DNA of 64,000 nucleotides from a candidate division BRC1 bacterium ADurb.Bin183 (GTDB taxonomy: Bacteria > Sumerlaeota > Sumerlaeia > MWCT01), in assembly GCA_002070185.1 (NCBI GenBank), contig MWCT01000003.1, forward strand, positions 124,001 through 188,000, written 5' to 3'. Below the pieces are notes generated by a model. That model had not been told where the DNA came from. It made no database searches and worked only from the letters and a program-made list of their open reading frames with translations. The first letter of the stretch is position 1, and each line of letters opens with the position of its first letter. The position numbers were made by a program, and so were the translations under genes. This document shows positions 39,590-49,103 of the stretch, in pieces.

Positions 39590-42244
39590 ATGAACGCGGA
39601 TTCAAAAAATATTGAGGCAACGGCGCCGACACCGCTCATCAGCCAGTATATGCGTGTGAAGGCGGAATATCCGAATTACATCCTGATGTTTCGCATTGGG
39701 GATTTTTACGAGATGCTGAATGATGACGCGCAGACCGCCTCCGAGGTGTTGAACATCGCCCTGACGCGGAAAATGATTGGCAAGGGGAAAAAGAGCGTCC
39801 CTCTGGCGGGCGTGCCTTTTCACAGCGTGGATGGGTATCTTGCCAAATTGATTCGAGCGGGGAAAAAGGTCGCCATCTGCGAACAGATGGAAGACCCGAA
39901 GAAAGCCAAGGGGCTGGTCAAGCGTGATGTGGTGCGGGTGGTAACGCCGGGAACGGTGATTGAGGATAATCTGCTTTCGCCGCAGACGAATAATTTTCTG
40001 GTTTCGCTTTTTCAGGATAAAAACATCTGGGGCGTTGCGATTGTGGATTTATCCACTGGGGCGTTTGCGGTGACGGAGTTTGATTCGCGGCGGGCAAAGG
40101 AGGAGTTGTTCTCTGAAATCAACCGCCTGCAACCGGCGGAGCTGCTTGTGCCGGAATCAATTCAGGGGGTTGTTTCGGAGCTTCTCGGCACTTCCTCCGG
40201 CACGCTTGTGACGCCGTTGGAGGATAGGTATTTTGAGGAGGGGGATGCGCGGGCGCTTTTGTGCGATCTGCTAAAAGTGCAAAGCTTGCATGGATTCGGC
40301 GCGGAACATTTGGGCGCCGCCGTCAGCGCCGCCGGCGCGATTGCGCGTTATCTGCGGGAGACTCAGAAAACGGCGCTGAGCCATATCAATCGTTTGCAGG
40401 TGTATTCGACCTCCGATTTTATGATTTTAGATTATACGACGCAGCGGAGTCTTGAGCTGGCGCAAAATCTTCAAGGCGGGCGCGAGGCGACGCTGCTTTC
40501 TGTGATGGATAAAACCATCACGGCGATGGGGGCGCGTCTTTTGCGCAATTGGATTCTTCAACCGTTAAAGGAAAAGACCGTCATCGAAGAACGGCTCGCC
40601 GCCGTTCAGGAGATTTACGATAACACCTCACTGCGCGAGGGTTTGGAGCATCATCTGCGGAGGGTTTTTGACCTTGAGCGGATAATGGCGCGCGTGGGGT
40701 GCCGCTCTGCAAATGCGAAAGACCTTTTGGCTTTGCGGCTTTCGCTGGAGCAGATACCGCCGCTGAAGGCGTTGCTTGCCCGATGCGCAAATCCGCTTTT
40801 TTTACGGCTATCGGAAAAGATAAACCCGTTGGATAATCTGCGGGATGAGCTCGCTTTGGCAATTCAGGATAATCCGCCGTATATGCTGCGGGACGGCAAT
40901 ATCTTCCGCGATGGATACAACGGCGAGTTGGATGAATTGCGCGGCATCATGCGGGACACAAAAGGGTGGATTAATCAACTGCGTCAAAAAGAGATTGAGC
41001 GCACGGGTTATCAGAATCTCAAAATCGGGTTCAATCAGGTATTCGGTTATTATATCGAAATCACGCGGGCGAGTCTGAAAAACGGTCCTCCCCTGCCGGC
41101 GGAATATATCAGGAAGCAGACGCTTTTTAACGCTGAGCGTTATATCACGCCGGAGTTGAAGGAGAAGGAGGAGATTGTCTTGAACGCTGATGAGCGCAGC
41201 AAAAATTTGGAGTTTGCGCTTTTTGAGGCGTTGCGGGACAAGGTGGGGGGATTCACGCGGGAGATTCAGGAGTTGGCGTCCGCCGTTGCCTTGCTGGATT
41301 GTTTGAGTTCAAATGCGCGCATTGCCATTGCCGGGCGTTACGTTCGCCCTGAAATCGGAGACGACGGCAGGATTGAGATTTTTGAAGGGCGGCATCCCGT
41401 CCTTGAAGCTGTCATGACAGAGCGTCTTTTCATTCCCAACGACACTCAGATGAACACGGGCGCGGATCAGATTATGCTGATTACAGGTCCCAACATGGCG
41501 GGCAAGTCCACATATATTCGACAGGTGGCGCTCATCACATTGATGGCGCACACGGGGTCTTTTGTTCCGGCGAAAAAGGCGCATATCGGAATTGTGGATC
41601 GGATATTTACGCGAGTGGGGGCGATGGATTACATCACCAAGGGGCTGAGCACGTTCCTTGTGGAGATGAACGAGACTGCCAACATCTTGAACAACGCCAC
41701 GTCCAACAGTTTGGTGATTCTGGATGAAATCGGACGGGGCACGAGCACGTATGACGGTTTGAGCATCGCGTGGGCGGTTATTGAATATCTGCATAATAAA
41801 TCGAAGAAGACGCCGAAGACGCTTTTTGCCACGCATTATCACGAGTTGACAAATCTGGAAGGGAAGCTGCCGCGTTTGAAGAATTACAACGCCGCGGTGC
41901 TCGAGAAGGATGATAAGATAACGTTTTTATACAAGATTATCAAAGGGAGCACGGATCATTCGTATGGCATATATGCGGCGCAGCTGGCGGGCGTTCCGGA
42001 GGATGTGGTTTCCCGCGCGAAGGAGATTCTTTTTGATTTGGAGTGCGGAAACACGATTAACGTCGAGGTCGGGCGGCTTGGGGGCAAACGCTCTAAAGGG
42101 GCGGAGCGGGCAATCATTCAATTAAGTCTTTTTGACGGCGCGGGTCATCCGGCAATCGAGCGGCTCAAAAATTTGGACGTGAGCAATCTCACGCCGCTGC
42201 AGGCGCTGACTATTTTAGACGAGCTCGTGCGTCAATGCCGGTAA
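39590..42244 (+). CDS. mutS: DNA mismatch repair ATPase MutS
   Basis: The 884-residue MutS1 recognises mismatches and small loops and recruits MutL. The mismatch-reading FYE motif appears in FRIGDFYEMLNDDA near residue 42. The connector, lever and clamp domains follow. The ATPase has Walker A GPNMAGKST (633-641), the LSTFLVEMNETANIL signature, Walker B LVILDEIGRGTSTYDG and the FATHYHEL switch. Length is normal. The ATG at 39590 is preceded by an A-rich stretch with no clear Shine-Dalgarno. It is convergent with the aminotransferase gene (28-bp gap). No mutL is in the window. Confidence 0.98.
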   Translation: MNADSKNIEATAPTPLISQYMRVKAEYPNYILMFRIGDFYEMLNDDAQTASEVLNIALTRKMIGKGKKSVPLAGVPFHSVDGYLAKLIRAGKKVAICEQMEDPKKAKGLVKRDVVRVVTPGTVIEDNLLSPQTNNFLVSLFQDKNIWGVAIVDLSTGAFAVTEFDSRRAKEELFSEINRLQPAELLVPESIQGVVSELLGTSSGTLVTPLEDRYFEEGDARALLCDLLKVQSLHGFGAEHLGAAVSAAGAIARYLRETQKTALSHINRLQVYSTSDFMILDYTTQRSLELAQNLQGGREATLLSVMDKTITAMGARLLRNWILQPLKEKTVIEERLAAVQEIYDNTSLREGLEHHLRRVFDLERIMARVGCRSANAKDLLALRLSLEQIPPLKALLARCANPLFLRLSEKINPLDNLRDELALAIQDNPPYMLRDGNIFRDGYNGELDELRGIMRDTKGWINQLRQKEIERTGYQNLKIGFNQVFGYYIEITRASLKNGPPLPAEYIRKQTLFNAERYITPELKEKEEIVLNADERSKNLEFALFEALRDKVGGFTREIQELASAVALLDCLSSNARIAIAGRYVRPEIGDDGRIEIFEGRHPVLEAVMTERLFIPNDTQMNTGADQIMLITGPNMAGKSTYIRQVALITLMAHTGSFVPAKKAHIGIVDRIFTRVGAMDYITKGLSTFLVEMNETANILNNATSNSLVILDEIGRGTSTYDGLSIAWAVIEYLHNKSKKTPKTLFATHYHELTNLEGKLPRLKNYNAAVLEKDDKITFLYKIIKGSTDHSYGIYAAQLAGVPEDVVSRAKEILFDLECGNTINVEVGRLGGKRSKGAERAIIQLSLFDGAGHPAIERLKNLDVSNLTPLQALTILDELVRQCR

Positions 42245-42272
42245 AAATTTTTCGCTGTCTTCAAAAATCCGC

Positions 42273-43586
42273 TCATCCTTTTTTTGCTTTGAGATAGGCG
42301 CAAAAGAGGTCTGCGAAAAGGCGCGGGACTTTGCGCATGTTTTCCGGTATTTCCACATAGGCGATGCGCATCTGGGTTTTGCCGGGGTTATGCTCGCCTT
42401 TTGGGATGGTGTAAAATTCTTCCATCGGGGAAACCAGAAGGGTGGTCGGCGCGCCTTCAAAATCTGTTTTCCCCTCGCTGGCGCACCAGATGACAAAATC
42501 TTTTGCGTCGAAATCGGCGGGGGCGATGTTTTTGACGTCCACAACCGAATAGATGGAGGCGTCCGGGCTGGAGACGATGACGCCGGGGAGAATCTCCCGC
42601 AGTTCGGTTGTGAGCGCGGTCATCATTTTCTGATAATAATTGCGAAGTTCGGCATACCATTTTTGCAAGTCTTCACGCTTTTCTTGAGCCAGCGCGCCGA
42701 ATATGTATTGCCCGATGACGTTAGGGCAGAGGTTGGCTGTGTTTTCGGCGATGGAGCGTTTGTTGTATTCTTTGTTGTCGGTAACGATGGCGCCGATGCG
42801 CAATCCGCAGGCGTTCCAAACTTTGGATGCGGTTTCGATGCTGATGCGGCGCCCTGCGATGCCGGGGACGTCTTGTTCGGTCAGCCCCCAAACGCTTGAT
42901 GTTTTTTCAGGGACATAAAAAAGTTCGCGATACGCCTCGTCGCTGATTATCCAGAGGTTGTGTTTGACGCAGAGTCTGCCGAGGGCGATCATGGTTTCTT
43001 GATTGTAGAAATGTCCGGTCGGGTTGTCGTAAGGTATGACAACCATTGCGCCGGGTTTGTGTTTTTCAATCACTTGTTCGATTTGGGAGAGGTCGGGCAG
43101 TGTGAATTTTCCGCTATCAAGGAGCGTGCGCTGGACGGAGACTGTGGCGCGTCCGGTGCGGTCTGCCATCGCCTTGTAGTTGGTATAGGCGGCGTCTATG
43201 AGGAGGAGGGGTTTATCTTTTGTTCCCGCGGCGCCGCATGTGCCGATGATGATGAGTTCCATTGCCTGACTTCCGCCGTCTGTGATTTGCGAATAAAGCC
43301 CGTCCGTGTTGAACCCGCTGGATGCGATGATGTTAAGAAAGGCGCGGTTAGTTTCTTCAAATCCGACTGTGGCTGTGTATTTGACCACGCCATCTTTGAA
43401 GGGGCTCTCCGGCGCGTTTAGGTTGAACATCCTTTTTTGCATGGCTGGGTGTGTCGGCAGAGAGACGTTGCCAATGGCGACGCCGACAACGGCGGCTTTT
43501 TCCTTTCGTTCCATAAATCTTATTTGAGCCAGTCTGATGGCGCTGGGCATTCTGGATTGAAAATGGGCGGACATCTGCGGCTGCAT
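42273..43586 (-). CDS. PLP-dependent class I/II aminotransferase
   Basis: The 437-residue fold-type I aminotransferase has Y-D-N-P-T-G-H for cofactor ring contact, ISDEAYRELFY, and the Lys motif SIETASKVWNACGLRIGAI. A C-terminal domain ends in KTQMRIAYVEI with the substrate-carboxylate Arg. The start has GGGAGGAG six bases upstream. The substrate is not identifiable; aspartate/alanine-type and aromatic enzymes share these motifs. The SETASK region, where most family members have S-x-S-K, places Thr-Ala before SK. It is convergent with mutS and divergent from the thioredoxin-fold gene. Confidence 0.88.
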   Translation of the reverse strand: MQPQMSAHFQSRMPSAIRLAQIRFMERKEKAAVVGVAIGNVSLPTHPAMQKRMFNLNAPESPFKDGVVKYTATVGFEETNRAFLNIIASSGFNTDGLYSQITDGGSQAMELIIIGTCGAAGTKDKPLLLIDAAYTNYKAMADRTGRATVSVQRTLLDSGKFTLPDLSQIEQVIEKHKPGAMVVIPYDNPTGHFYNQETMIALGRLCVKHNLWIISDEAYRELFYVPEKTSSVWGLTEQDVPGIAGRRISIETASKVWNACGLRIGAIVTDNKEYNKRSIAENTANLCPNVIGQYIFGALAQEKREDLQKWYAELRNYYQKMMTALTTELREILPGVIVSSPDASIYSVVDVKNIAPADFDAKDFVIWCASEGKTDFEGAPTTLLVSPMEEFYTIPKGEHNPGKTQMRIAYVEIPENMRKVPRLFADLFCAYLKAKKG

Positions 43587-43822
43587 TTTTTACTCCTCCC
43601 TCTTTATATTTATTCGGATTTACATATCGTTCAAGCGCATAACATGGCAACGAAAAAAACAACAAATTGGCGGTATTGCTCATTTTGCTTGATTGCATAA
43701 AATCTGTTTGTGTTATGATAAATATTATACTGGAAAGCGATTAAGCGTCCTGTCATGAGCGATGTCTCTCATGCGATTGCGAAAGATTCGCTGGGGAGCG
43801 CCTTGAAAGGGGGAAGCGATTC

Positions 43823-45022
43823 ATGCGCGCAAAGATTTTAAGAATGGGGGCGTTGATTGGATGCGTTTTGTGGGCGGCGGGTTTGGCGTTTGCCCAATAC
43901 AAGGTTTATGAATGGGAGAATTTTGAATCGGGCAAGATGCGCGAGGCGATGCCCATCATCGGAAGGGCTGATAAATTATCGGTTGTGAAATGGGATACGG
44001 TGCCGGGTATGCCGCCGGAGTTTAGAAATCGCGAGATTGCGAAATTTGGTCTTTCCATTCGAGCGGAGAAGCTGCCCGAGCCGTTGCGCACGAAAACATC
44101 AGGGCTGGATGAATATCTCTCCGGGATGTGCTTCCCCATTGTTTTGGATAGGAAGCTGCTGGGCAGCGCAGGACGCGCATTATTTCAGGCGGATTTTTAT
44201 ATTCCGCCCAAAGGGAAACGTCCGCCGAATGTGGCGGTTCTGGCTGTGGCGCCGTTGCTTCCGAATGACACAATTCCGCGTTCGATGTATCGCTTTGGCA
44301 TGGGCGGGGACAGGGGGATTTATTTTTCGTATGTTGTGAAAGATTCGCAACAGCCCAATATCAAGGCTGATGATTTAGAGTTTTTGGAAAATGTGCCGCG
44401 TCCCGGGTGGCATCGGTTTGCGATCGTTTTCGAGGGTCAGAATACAATTCGATGTTTCGTGGACGGGCATGAGCCGAAGTTTTCCCCTCTGGTTGAGCCG
44501 TCTATGCAAAATTTGCAATTAGGCATTTTGCTGGCGGACTTTTTCTATGATTATTTTTGTTATATGGATAACCCCAGCATTCAATACACGATGGAGGATG
44601 CTCCCCTGCCGATTTCGCCTTATGCCGCTTCATGGGGCGATGCGGGCGGGACGGGGGCGGCAATCGCGGAAGCCGTGCTGCCGGGGATGCAGGGGATTTC
44701 ATGGCTGACCGCCGAGGCGGGATGGCAGCAATCGCTTCAGACGCAAAAGCCGATGTTTGTATATTTTCAAGCGCCGCATGCGCTGCCCACAAAAGAGTTC
44801 AATGCGATTTTTGAGACGAACGCCGCCGCACGAGCTTTTGTTCAGGATTACATCCCAATCAATATAGATATCAACCAGTTGGATGGCGGCAGACAAGCGG
44901 AGAAGTTTGAGATATTCAAAGCGCCTGCGGTTTTGATACTTGCGCCGGATGGCAAAATAATCCGCCGCGCTATTTTCGCCCGCAAGGATACATGGGACAC
45001 GTTTGTGTTGAAGTTGAAATAG
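43823..45022 (+). CDS. Exported protein with LamG-like N-half and thioredoxin-like C-terminal domain
   Basis: The 399-residue protein has a signal peptide ending A-G-L-A-F-A (about 24). Residues about 30-260 are a beta-rich, LamG/concanavalin-like region (FQADFYIPPKG, YFSYVVKDS, WHRFAIVFEGQNTIRCFVDG). Residues about 290-399 form a thioredoxin fold (KPMFVYFQAP, YIPINIDINQ, FKAPAVLILAPDGKI). The site where thioredoxins have WCxxC reads QAPHALPTKEF, so no redox pair is present. It may be a structural or chaperone-like periplasmic protein. AAAGGGGGAAG lies before the ATG. It is convergent with the metallophosphoesterase with an 8-bp gap. Confidence 0.65.
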   Translation: MRAKILRMGALIGCVLWAAGLAFAQYKVYEWENFESGKMREAMPIIGRADKLSVVKWDTVPGMPPEFRNREIAKFGLSIRAEKLPEPLRTKTSGLDEYLSGMCFPIVLDRKLLGSAGRALFQADFYIPPKGKRPPNVAVLAVAPLLPNDTIPRSMYRFGMGGDRGIYFSYVVKDSQQPNIKADDLEFLENVPRPGWHRFAIVFEGQNTIRCFVDGHEPKFSPLVEPSMQNLQLGILLADFFYDYFCYMDNPSIQYTMEDAPLPISPYAASWGDAGGTGAAIAEAVLPGMQGISWLTAEAGWQQSLQTQKPMFVYFQAPHALPTKEFNAIFETNAAARAFVQDYIPINIDINQLDGGRQAEKFEIFKAPAVLILAPDGKIIRRAIFARKDTWDTFVLKLK

Positions 45023-45030
45023 TCCGGGAT

Positions 45031-46164
45031 TTATTTGTAGCTTTCTTCAATCAGTTTCACATCAATCACAACAATCTCGTTGTTGCTGGAGGTTTTGACG
45101 GGGGGACCCCACGTCTGGATGCCGCTGGTGACAAAGAAGTGTGTGTTATTGATTTTGCGGTAGCCCCAATTGAGAGGATACACGCATCGGACGATGTAAT
45201 TGAGGGGAAAGAGTTGCCCGTTGTGCGTATGTCCCATGACTTGAATATCCACATCGGCGCGGCTGGTTTCGAGCATATCCTTAGGTCTGTGGTCGAGCAT
45301 AATCAGGGGGAGATTTTTTGGAATGCCGCGCATCAAATCATCCAGCGGCTTGCGATGGGGATAGTGTTGGTCGAGTCTGCCCGCGCAATAAAAGGCGTCC
45401 GCCACGTTGACAAATTCATCTTCAAGGACGCGGATGCCTGAATGGACAAAGAAATCCGAGCCTGCCTTTGCGCCGTAGAATTCGTGATTTCCCAAAGATG
45501 CAAAGACTCCGTATTTTGATTTGATGCGACGGAACTGCGCCGCGAATTCATCCTCTCGCGATTTATGGCGGTCGCCTTCAAGGATGTCGCCGGGGATGAG
45601 GACGATGTCCGGATTTTGGGCGTTGACCTTTTCCACAAATGTTTGCATGAATCGGCGCGTTGTTATATCCCGCAGGTGGAAATCGGCGGCAAACACGATG
45701 CGGAGCTGCGAGAGCGTTGACGCTCGGCGCGGGATTTCAATCTGATATTTTCGCACGCGGATGATATGATAGTTGATGATGCCCGCCGCCATGGCAAGCG
45801 CGGGAAGGATGAAAAGCGCGCAGAGGCTGACAAGGCGGAAGCGGTGCGATTGAAGGGTTGCCGTCTCGATAAATTTGAAAATACGATTTGCGCCGAGTGT
45901 AAGTTCAAAGAGTAAAAGAAAGAGGAAGAGATAGAGCAGCCAAGGGAGCGTGTAATAAGCGATGATGGCGAAAATGCGGACGAGGCGTCCGCCGTGAAAA
46001 TGCGCCAGCGGCTCGGATATGGGGAAGTTGAGCGCGAGCAGGGCGTAGATGGCGGCGAAGATAGTTTTATGAAGGGGATTGCAAAAAAGGGAGCGCACCC
46101 GCAGGAGAACGTAGAAATTCGGCGCGAGATAAATAGCCAGCGCGATGATAAAAAAAAGGCGCAT
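45031..46164 (-). CDS. Membrane-anchored metallophosphoesterase (YkuE/YaeI-like)
   Basis: The 377-residue protein has an N-terminal half with about four to five transmembrane helices. The calcineurin-like domain carries the five metal motifs VFAADFHLRD, LIPGDILEGD, ASLGNHEFYG, IMLDHRPKD and VMGHTHNGQLFP. Family members include YkuE-like and UDP-diacylglucosamine-related phosphoesterases, so a phospholipid or nucleotide-lipid substrate is plausible. The start MRLFFIIALAIYL is close to an AAGGG. Two-metal catalysis is expected. It is divergent from the restriction-modification genes across a 394-bp gap. Confidence 0.9.
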   Translation of the reverse strand: MRLFFIIALAIYLAPNFYVLLRVRSLFCNPLHKTIFAAIYALLALNFPISEPLAHFHGGRLVRIFAIIAYYTLPWLLYLFLFLLLFELTLGANRIFKFIETATLQSHRFRLVSLCALFILPALAMAAGIINYHIIRVRKYQIEIPRRASTLSQLRIVFAADFHLRDITTRRFMQTFVEKVNAQNPDIVLIPGDILEGDRHKSREDEFAAQFRRIKSKYGVFASLGNHEFYGAKAGSDFFVHSGIRVLEDEFVNVADAFYCAGRLDQHYPHRKPLDDLMRGIPKNLPLIMLDHRPKDMLETSRADVDIQVMGHTHNGQLFPLNYIVRCVYPLNWGYRKINNTHFFVTSGIQTWGPPVKTSSNNEIVVIDVKLIEESYK

Positions 46165-46558
46165 ATCCCTTGAATTTTCTTAATCACCAAAAAATTAATA
46201 ACCAAAATGAATTTACGTTTCAAAGAGAAGTACTCATCTCGGTCAATAAAAATCAGCATTAAACCGACGCGGAAAACAGGTAGGCGATGTGCGTCTGGCA
46301 AGATTTACCCCTTCAAATTGCGGCGGCGACGTTGGCGCGGCTTAGCCCCTTATTCCTCCTCCAACCACCCCAAAACGTTTTCTCTATTATTAACCTCAGT
46401 TTGGTTAATCAATGGAAGGCAGGTCGGAGATCAGATTTTTTTCTTTCTTCACAATGTAAAAACTTGACAATGAAGATAGATTTGGTTTATCCATTTTATG
46501 AATTTATTCTTTTGCTAAATTAAAAACAATCTATGCTCTAAATAAAAGGCTATTTTGA
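46165..46558. other. Gene-free stretch between metallophosphoesterase and restriction endonuclease
   Basis: No convincing gene is seen. Composition changes here: 46270-46370 is still GC-rich with a short run of CGGCGGCG, while everything after about 46375 is AT-rich like the following restriction genes. The best promoter-like element is at 46464-46492. The left boundary of the acquired island probably lies in this stretch. Confidence 0.4.
46464..46492 (+). promoter_or_regulatory. Possible promoter of the restriction-modification genes
   Basis: TTGACA (46464-46469) is a perfect -35; 17 bases later TTATCC (46487-46492) is a weak -10. It lies about 65 bp before the endonuclease ATG. No controller-protein box is recognised. 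Confidence 0.3.
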
Positions 46559-47539
46559 ATGACAAAAAGTGTAAATGAAAAATTCAAAACTGTTATTGAT
46601 AAGAACACCTTTTATTTTTCCAACCGGCATTTTGAAGAAAAATATGAGGGATATATAAACTCAATTTGTGAGTCATTGCTTTATTTAAAAAATGAAATTG
46701 AGACGAAAGGGCTTACCCAAAAAGCATTTGAGCGTTTACTCACCGATAATATAAATGGCCTAACGGCCCTTCTTACATTAACTGGATTCTCAAACGAATC
46801 TTTAAAACGTCTAATAACCCTTATTCGTGTTGTTAATGACCCTGTTTTATCAAAATTATCACTTAAAGCACAATGGAGCCAACCCGAAGATTTGGGAAAT
46901 ATAAAAGAATGGTCAGATTCATTTATCGCACACCTAATTTCTAATAATCAGTATTTCAGAACAGGAATTATCAATATATTTTTTGAAGGCGCAACAGTTC
47001 CTTTCTTGGCAAAAACTCTGCCGCTTTTCGAATTAAAAAAGTTGAGTATTTCGAAGTTGAAATTTGATGTTCCAGCAATGATTGATACTTTGGTTCGTTA
47101 TAAAGGAAAAGGATCATATTCTGGACAAAGCGAAAATAATCCCGAAAAGATTATTTCAATGTTGTTAAAAAAAATGGGATTGACTTATGATACGGGTGAT
47201 TTAAGCGAGCTCATACGACAAGCCCCGGACACTAAACGTACAATGGATTTTATTATTCCGAGCAAGGCGAATCCTCTATTAATAATAGAAAGTTCATTTT
47301 TGGTAACAACATCTTCTGGGCAAGGCGATAAATCCAAAACAGAAATTTCAATTTATAAACTTATCAAAAAGCATTATCCAAAATCAAAGTTTATTGGATT
47401 TGTAGATGGGATTGGTTGGTATGTTCGTAAGGAAGACCTGAAACGTATGGTAGCCGCTTATGAAGATGTTTTTACATTCCATAAAGAAGAATTGCATCGT
47501 TTTGAAACATTATTGCGGACGGAGTTTGGCACCAAATGA
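46559..47539 (+). CDS. Type II restriction endonuclease, DpnII-like
   Basis: The 326-residue protein resembles DpnII-type enzymes in its C-terminal layout. A conserved start of the nuclease core (TKRTMDFIIP with Asp230) is followed by LLIIESSFL (Glu244) and a TTSSGQGDKSKTE segment, then KFIGFVDGIGWYVRKEDLKRM, where DpnII has DGQGWYKAKNNLR. This is a PD-(D/E)xK nuclease arrangement with a modified third residue. The gene is AT-rich with codon use unlike its neighbours, which suggests recent acquisition. It overlaps the methyltransferase start by 4 bp. GATC recognition is possible but cannot be confirmed from sequence alone. Confidence 0.75.
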   Translation: MTKSVNEKFKTVIDKNTFYFSNRHFEEKYEGYINSICESLLYLKNEIETKGLTQKAFERLLTDNINGLTALLTLTGFSNESLKRLITLIRVVNDPVLSKLSLKAQWSQPEDLGNIKEWSDSFIAHLISNNQYFRTGIINIFFEGATVPFLAKTLPLFELKKLSISKLKFDVPAMIDTLVRYKGKGSYSGQSENNPEKIISMLLKKMGLTYDTGDLSELIRQAPDTKRTMDFIIPSKANPLLIIESSFLVTTSSGQGDKSKTEISIYKLIKKHYPKSKFIGFVDGIGWYVRKEDLKRMVAAYEDVFTFHKEELHRFETLLRTEFGTK

Positions 47540-48525
47540 TTGAAAAATACAAAAATAGGGTGATTCAGGGTGATTGTTTAGAAATACTTGGGGATATCCC
47601 TAATAATAGCATTGATGTTACCTTTGCAGATCCACCTTTTAATTTAAACAAAAAATATAAAAGTACAAAAGACAGCCTTAATTTAAATAAATATCTCGAT
47701 TGGTGTAAGTTGTGGATTAATGAAATGGTGAGAATTACCAAACCTACAGGCTCAATATTTTTGCATAATATTCCTAAATGGCTTACATATTACACGGCTA
47801 TATTAAACGAATCTGCGCATTTCAAACATTGGATTTCTTGGGATGCGCCAACATCGCCTATGGGCAAATCTTTACAACCTTCACATTATGGAATATTATT
47901 TTACACCAAAGAATTGAAGAAAAACAAATTCTATGAAATTCGCTACCCGCATAAGCGTTGTCGTAATTGTGGATATTTGCATAAAGATTATGGAGGGAAA
48001 AAAAAACTATTACATCCGTTCGGTCCTTTGTTGTCCGATGTATGGACTGACATTCACCGGATAAAACACAACAAATATAGAGACGATCATCCTTGCCAAC
48101 TTCCGGTACATTTACTTGAAAGAATAATCCTTATGTCAACCGATGAAGGAGATATCGTATTTGATCCTTTTTTAGGCACTGGCACAACTGCTTTGGCCGC
48201 AAAAAGGTTGGGTCGAAATTATATTGGAGTGGAGCTTGATAAAGAATATGTCCGCATTTCTGAAAACAAATTAGCTATGGAAAAATCTGATTCAAAAATT
48301 GACGATGTTTGGGTTGGTTTTTTTTTGGATAAAATAATAACCATTCGAGATATTGATTGGGAAAAGATAGCACCAAGTTTTATCATTCCAGAAATGATTA
48401 CAGATATCGATCATAAAGAAATTATGTCTAAAAACGGGAAAATCAATAAAGGATATGAACCTCAAAAAATTGATTTTCAAGATTTGCCATTGTTTGCAAA
48501 TGCAATACTATTAGAAAAAAAGTAA
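47536..48525 (+). CDS. DNA methyltransferase (beta class, type II)
   Basis: The 329-residue amino-methyltransferase has catalytic motif IV A-D-P-P-F-N-L at 32-36 near the N terminus, the target-recognition region in the middle and the SAM motif FDPFLGTGTTALAAKRLGRNYIGVELD at about 208-235. That order, IV then TRD then I, defines the beta class, so the product is N6-methyladenine or N4-methylcytosine. A CRNCGYLHKDYGG segment in the TRD with later Cys/His may bind zinc. A 95-residue C-terminal extension is unassigned. It is coupled to the endonuclease gene by ATGA overlap and protects host DNA from it. Confidence 0.92.
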   Translation: MIEKYKNRVIQGDCLEILGDIPNNSIDVTFADPPFNLNKKYKSTKDSLNLNKYLDWCKLWINEMVRITKPTGSIFLHNIPKWLTYYTAILNESAHFKHWISWDAPTSPMGKSLQPSHYGILFYTKELKKNKFYEIRYPHKRCRNCGYLHKDYGGKKKLLHPFGPLLSDVWTDIHRIKHNKYRDDHPCQLPVHLLERIILMSTDEGDIVFDPFLGTGTTALAAKRLGRNYIGVELDKEYVRISENKLAMEKSDSKIDDVWVGFFLDKIITIRDIDWEKIAPSFIIPEMITDIDHKEIMSKNGKINKGYEPQKIDFQDLPLFANAILLEKK

Positions 48526-49103
48526 TCCCCATATACGTTCTGCTTCACTCGAAAGTGGCAATCCCTTCATCGGGAACTGTCTTTGTTCGGAGTGAATTGG
48601 GCAAATTGCAATATGATTTTTTGATGGCGGCGAGCCGCCCGCCACGGCGCGTTTTCAACCTGAGACGAAGCTGGTTTTTTTGAAGTATGGGAGGAATCAA
48701 CATAATCATTTTTCCAAGCGGCGGGGTATCCTTGGTTGAATTTCTCCATCTACCGGCTTTTTGTCGAAACCTCGCTCGGTTATCCCTGGCGGGTTGCTTC
48801 CTTGCTGCGTCCGCTTTCGTTTCACCAATGAGAATAAACTTCTTTCATTCCTCGGAACTCGTCAACTCCTTTCTTTTTATGCTTTCTTTCTTTGCCTCCG
48901 AATGCATTCAAGTTTCAAGGATTGAAGCCGTGTTTTTATTTTGCGGTTGCGTTGAGGGGAATTTGTCGGCCGGGGGGAATTTTTCGCGCGGTGCGCCGTG
49001 TTTTCAACTTGACATGGATTGGGGCGGTCGTAACTTCTGAAACCTGTGATTGTGTTGATATAATTCAAAGATACACAGATTTAATCTATAGGTTGAATCG
49101 GAT
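48526..49103. other. Gene-poor stretch after the methyltransferase
   Basis: No convincing coding region is visible in 578 bp. It contains a hairpin (48544-48596) and two copies of a short element: GGCGCGTTTTCAACCTGA near 48646 and GCGCCGTGTTTTCAACTTGA near 48989. GC rises again from about 48600, so the right edge of the acquired island may lie near the hairpin. Open frames here have compositions like random sequence, and their translations match no family I know. Confidence 0.4.
48544..48596. repeat. Hairpin just downstream of the restriction-modification genes
   Basis: TTCACTCGAA (48544-48553) pairs with TTCGGAGTGAA (48586-48596) with a single bulge. An inner CCC/GGG pair lies at about 48563-48573. 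There is no T-run, so it is not a standard terminator; it may mark an insertion boundary or a structured RNA end. Confidence 0.35.

Noticed and set aside
48797..48830. Possible SRP RNA (reverse-strand GCAAGGAAGCA core)
   Set aside because: The motif lacks the GGAAGGAAGCAG-type hairpin context with pairing arms; the flanks do not form the SRP helix.
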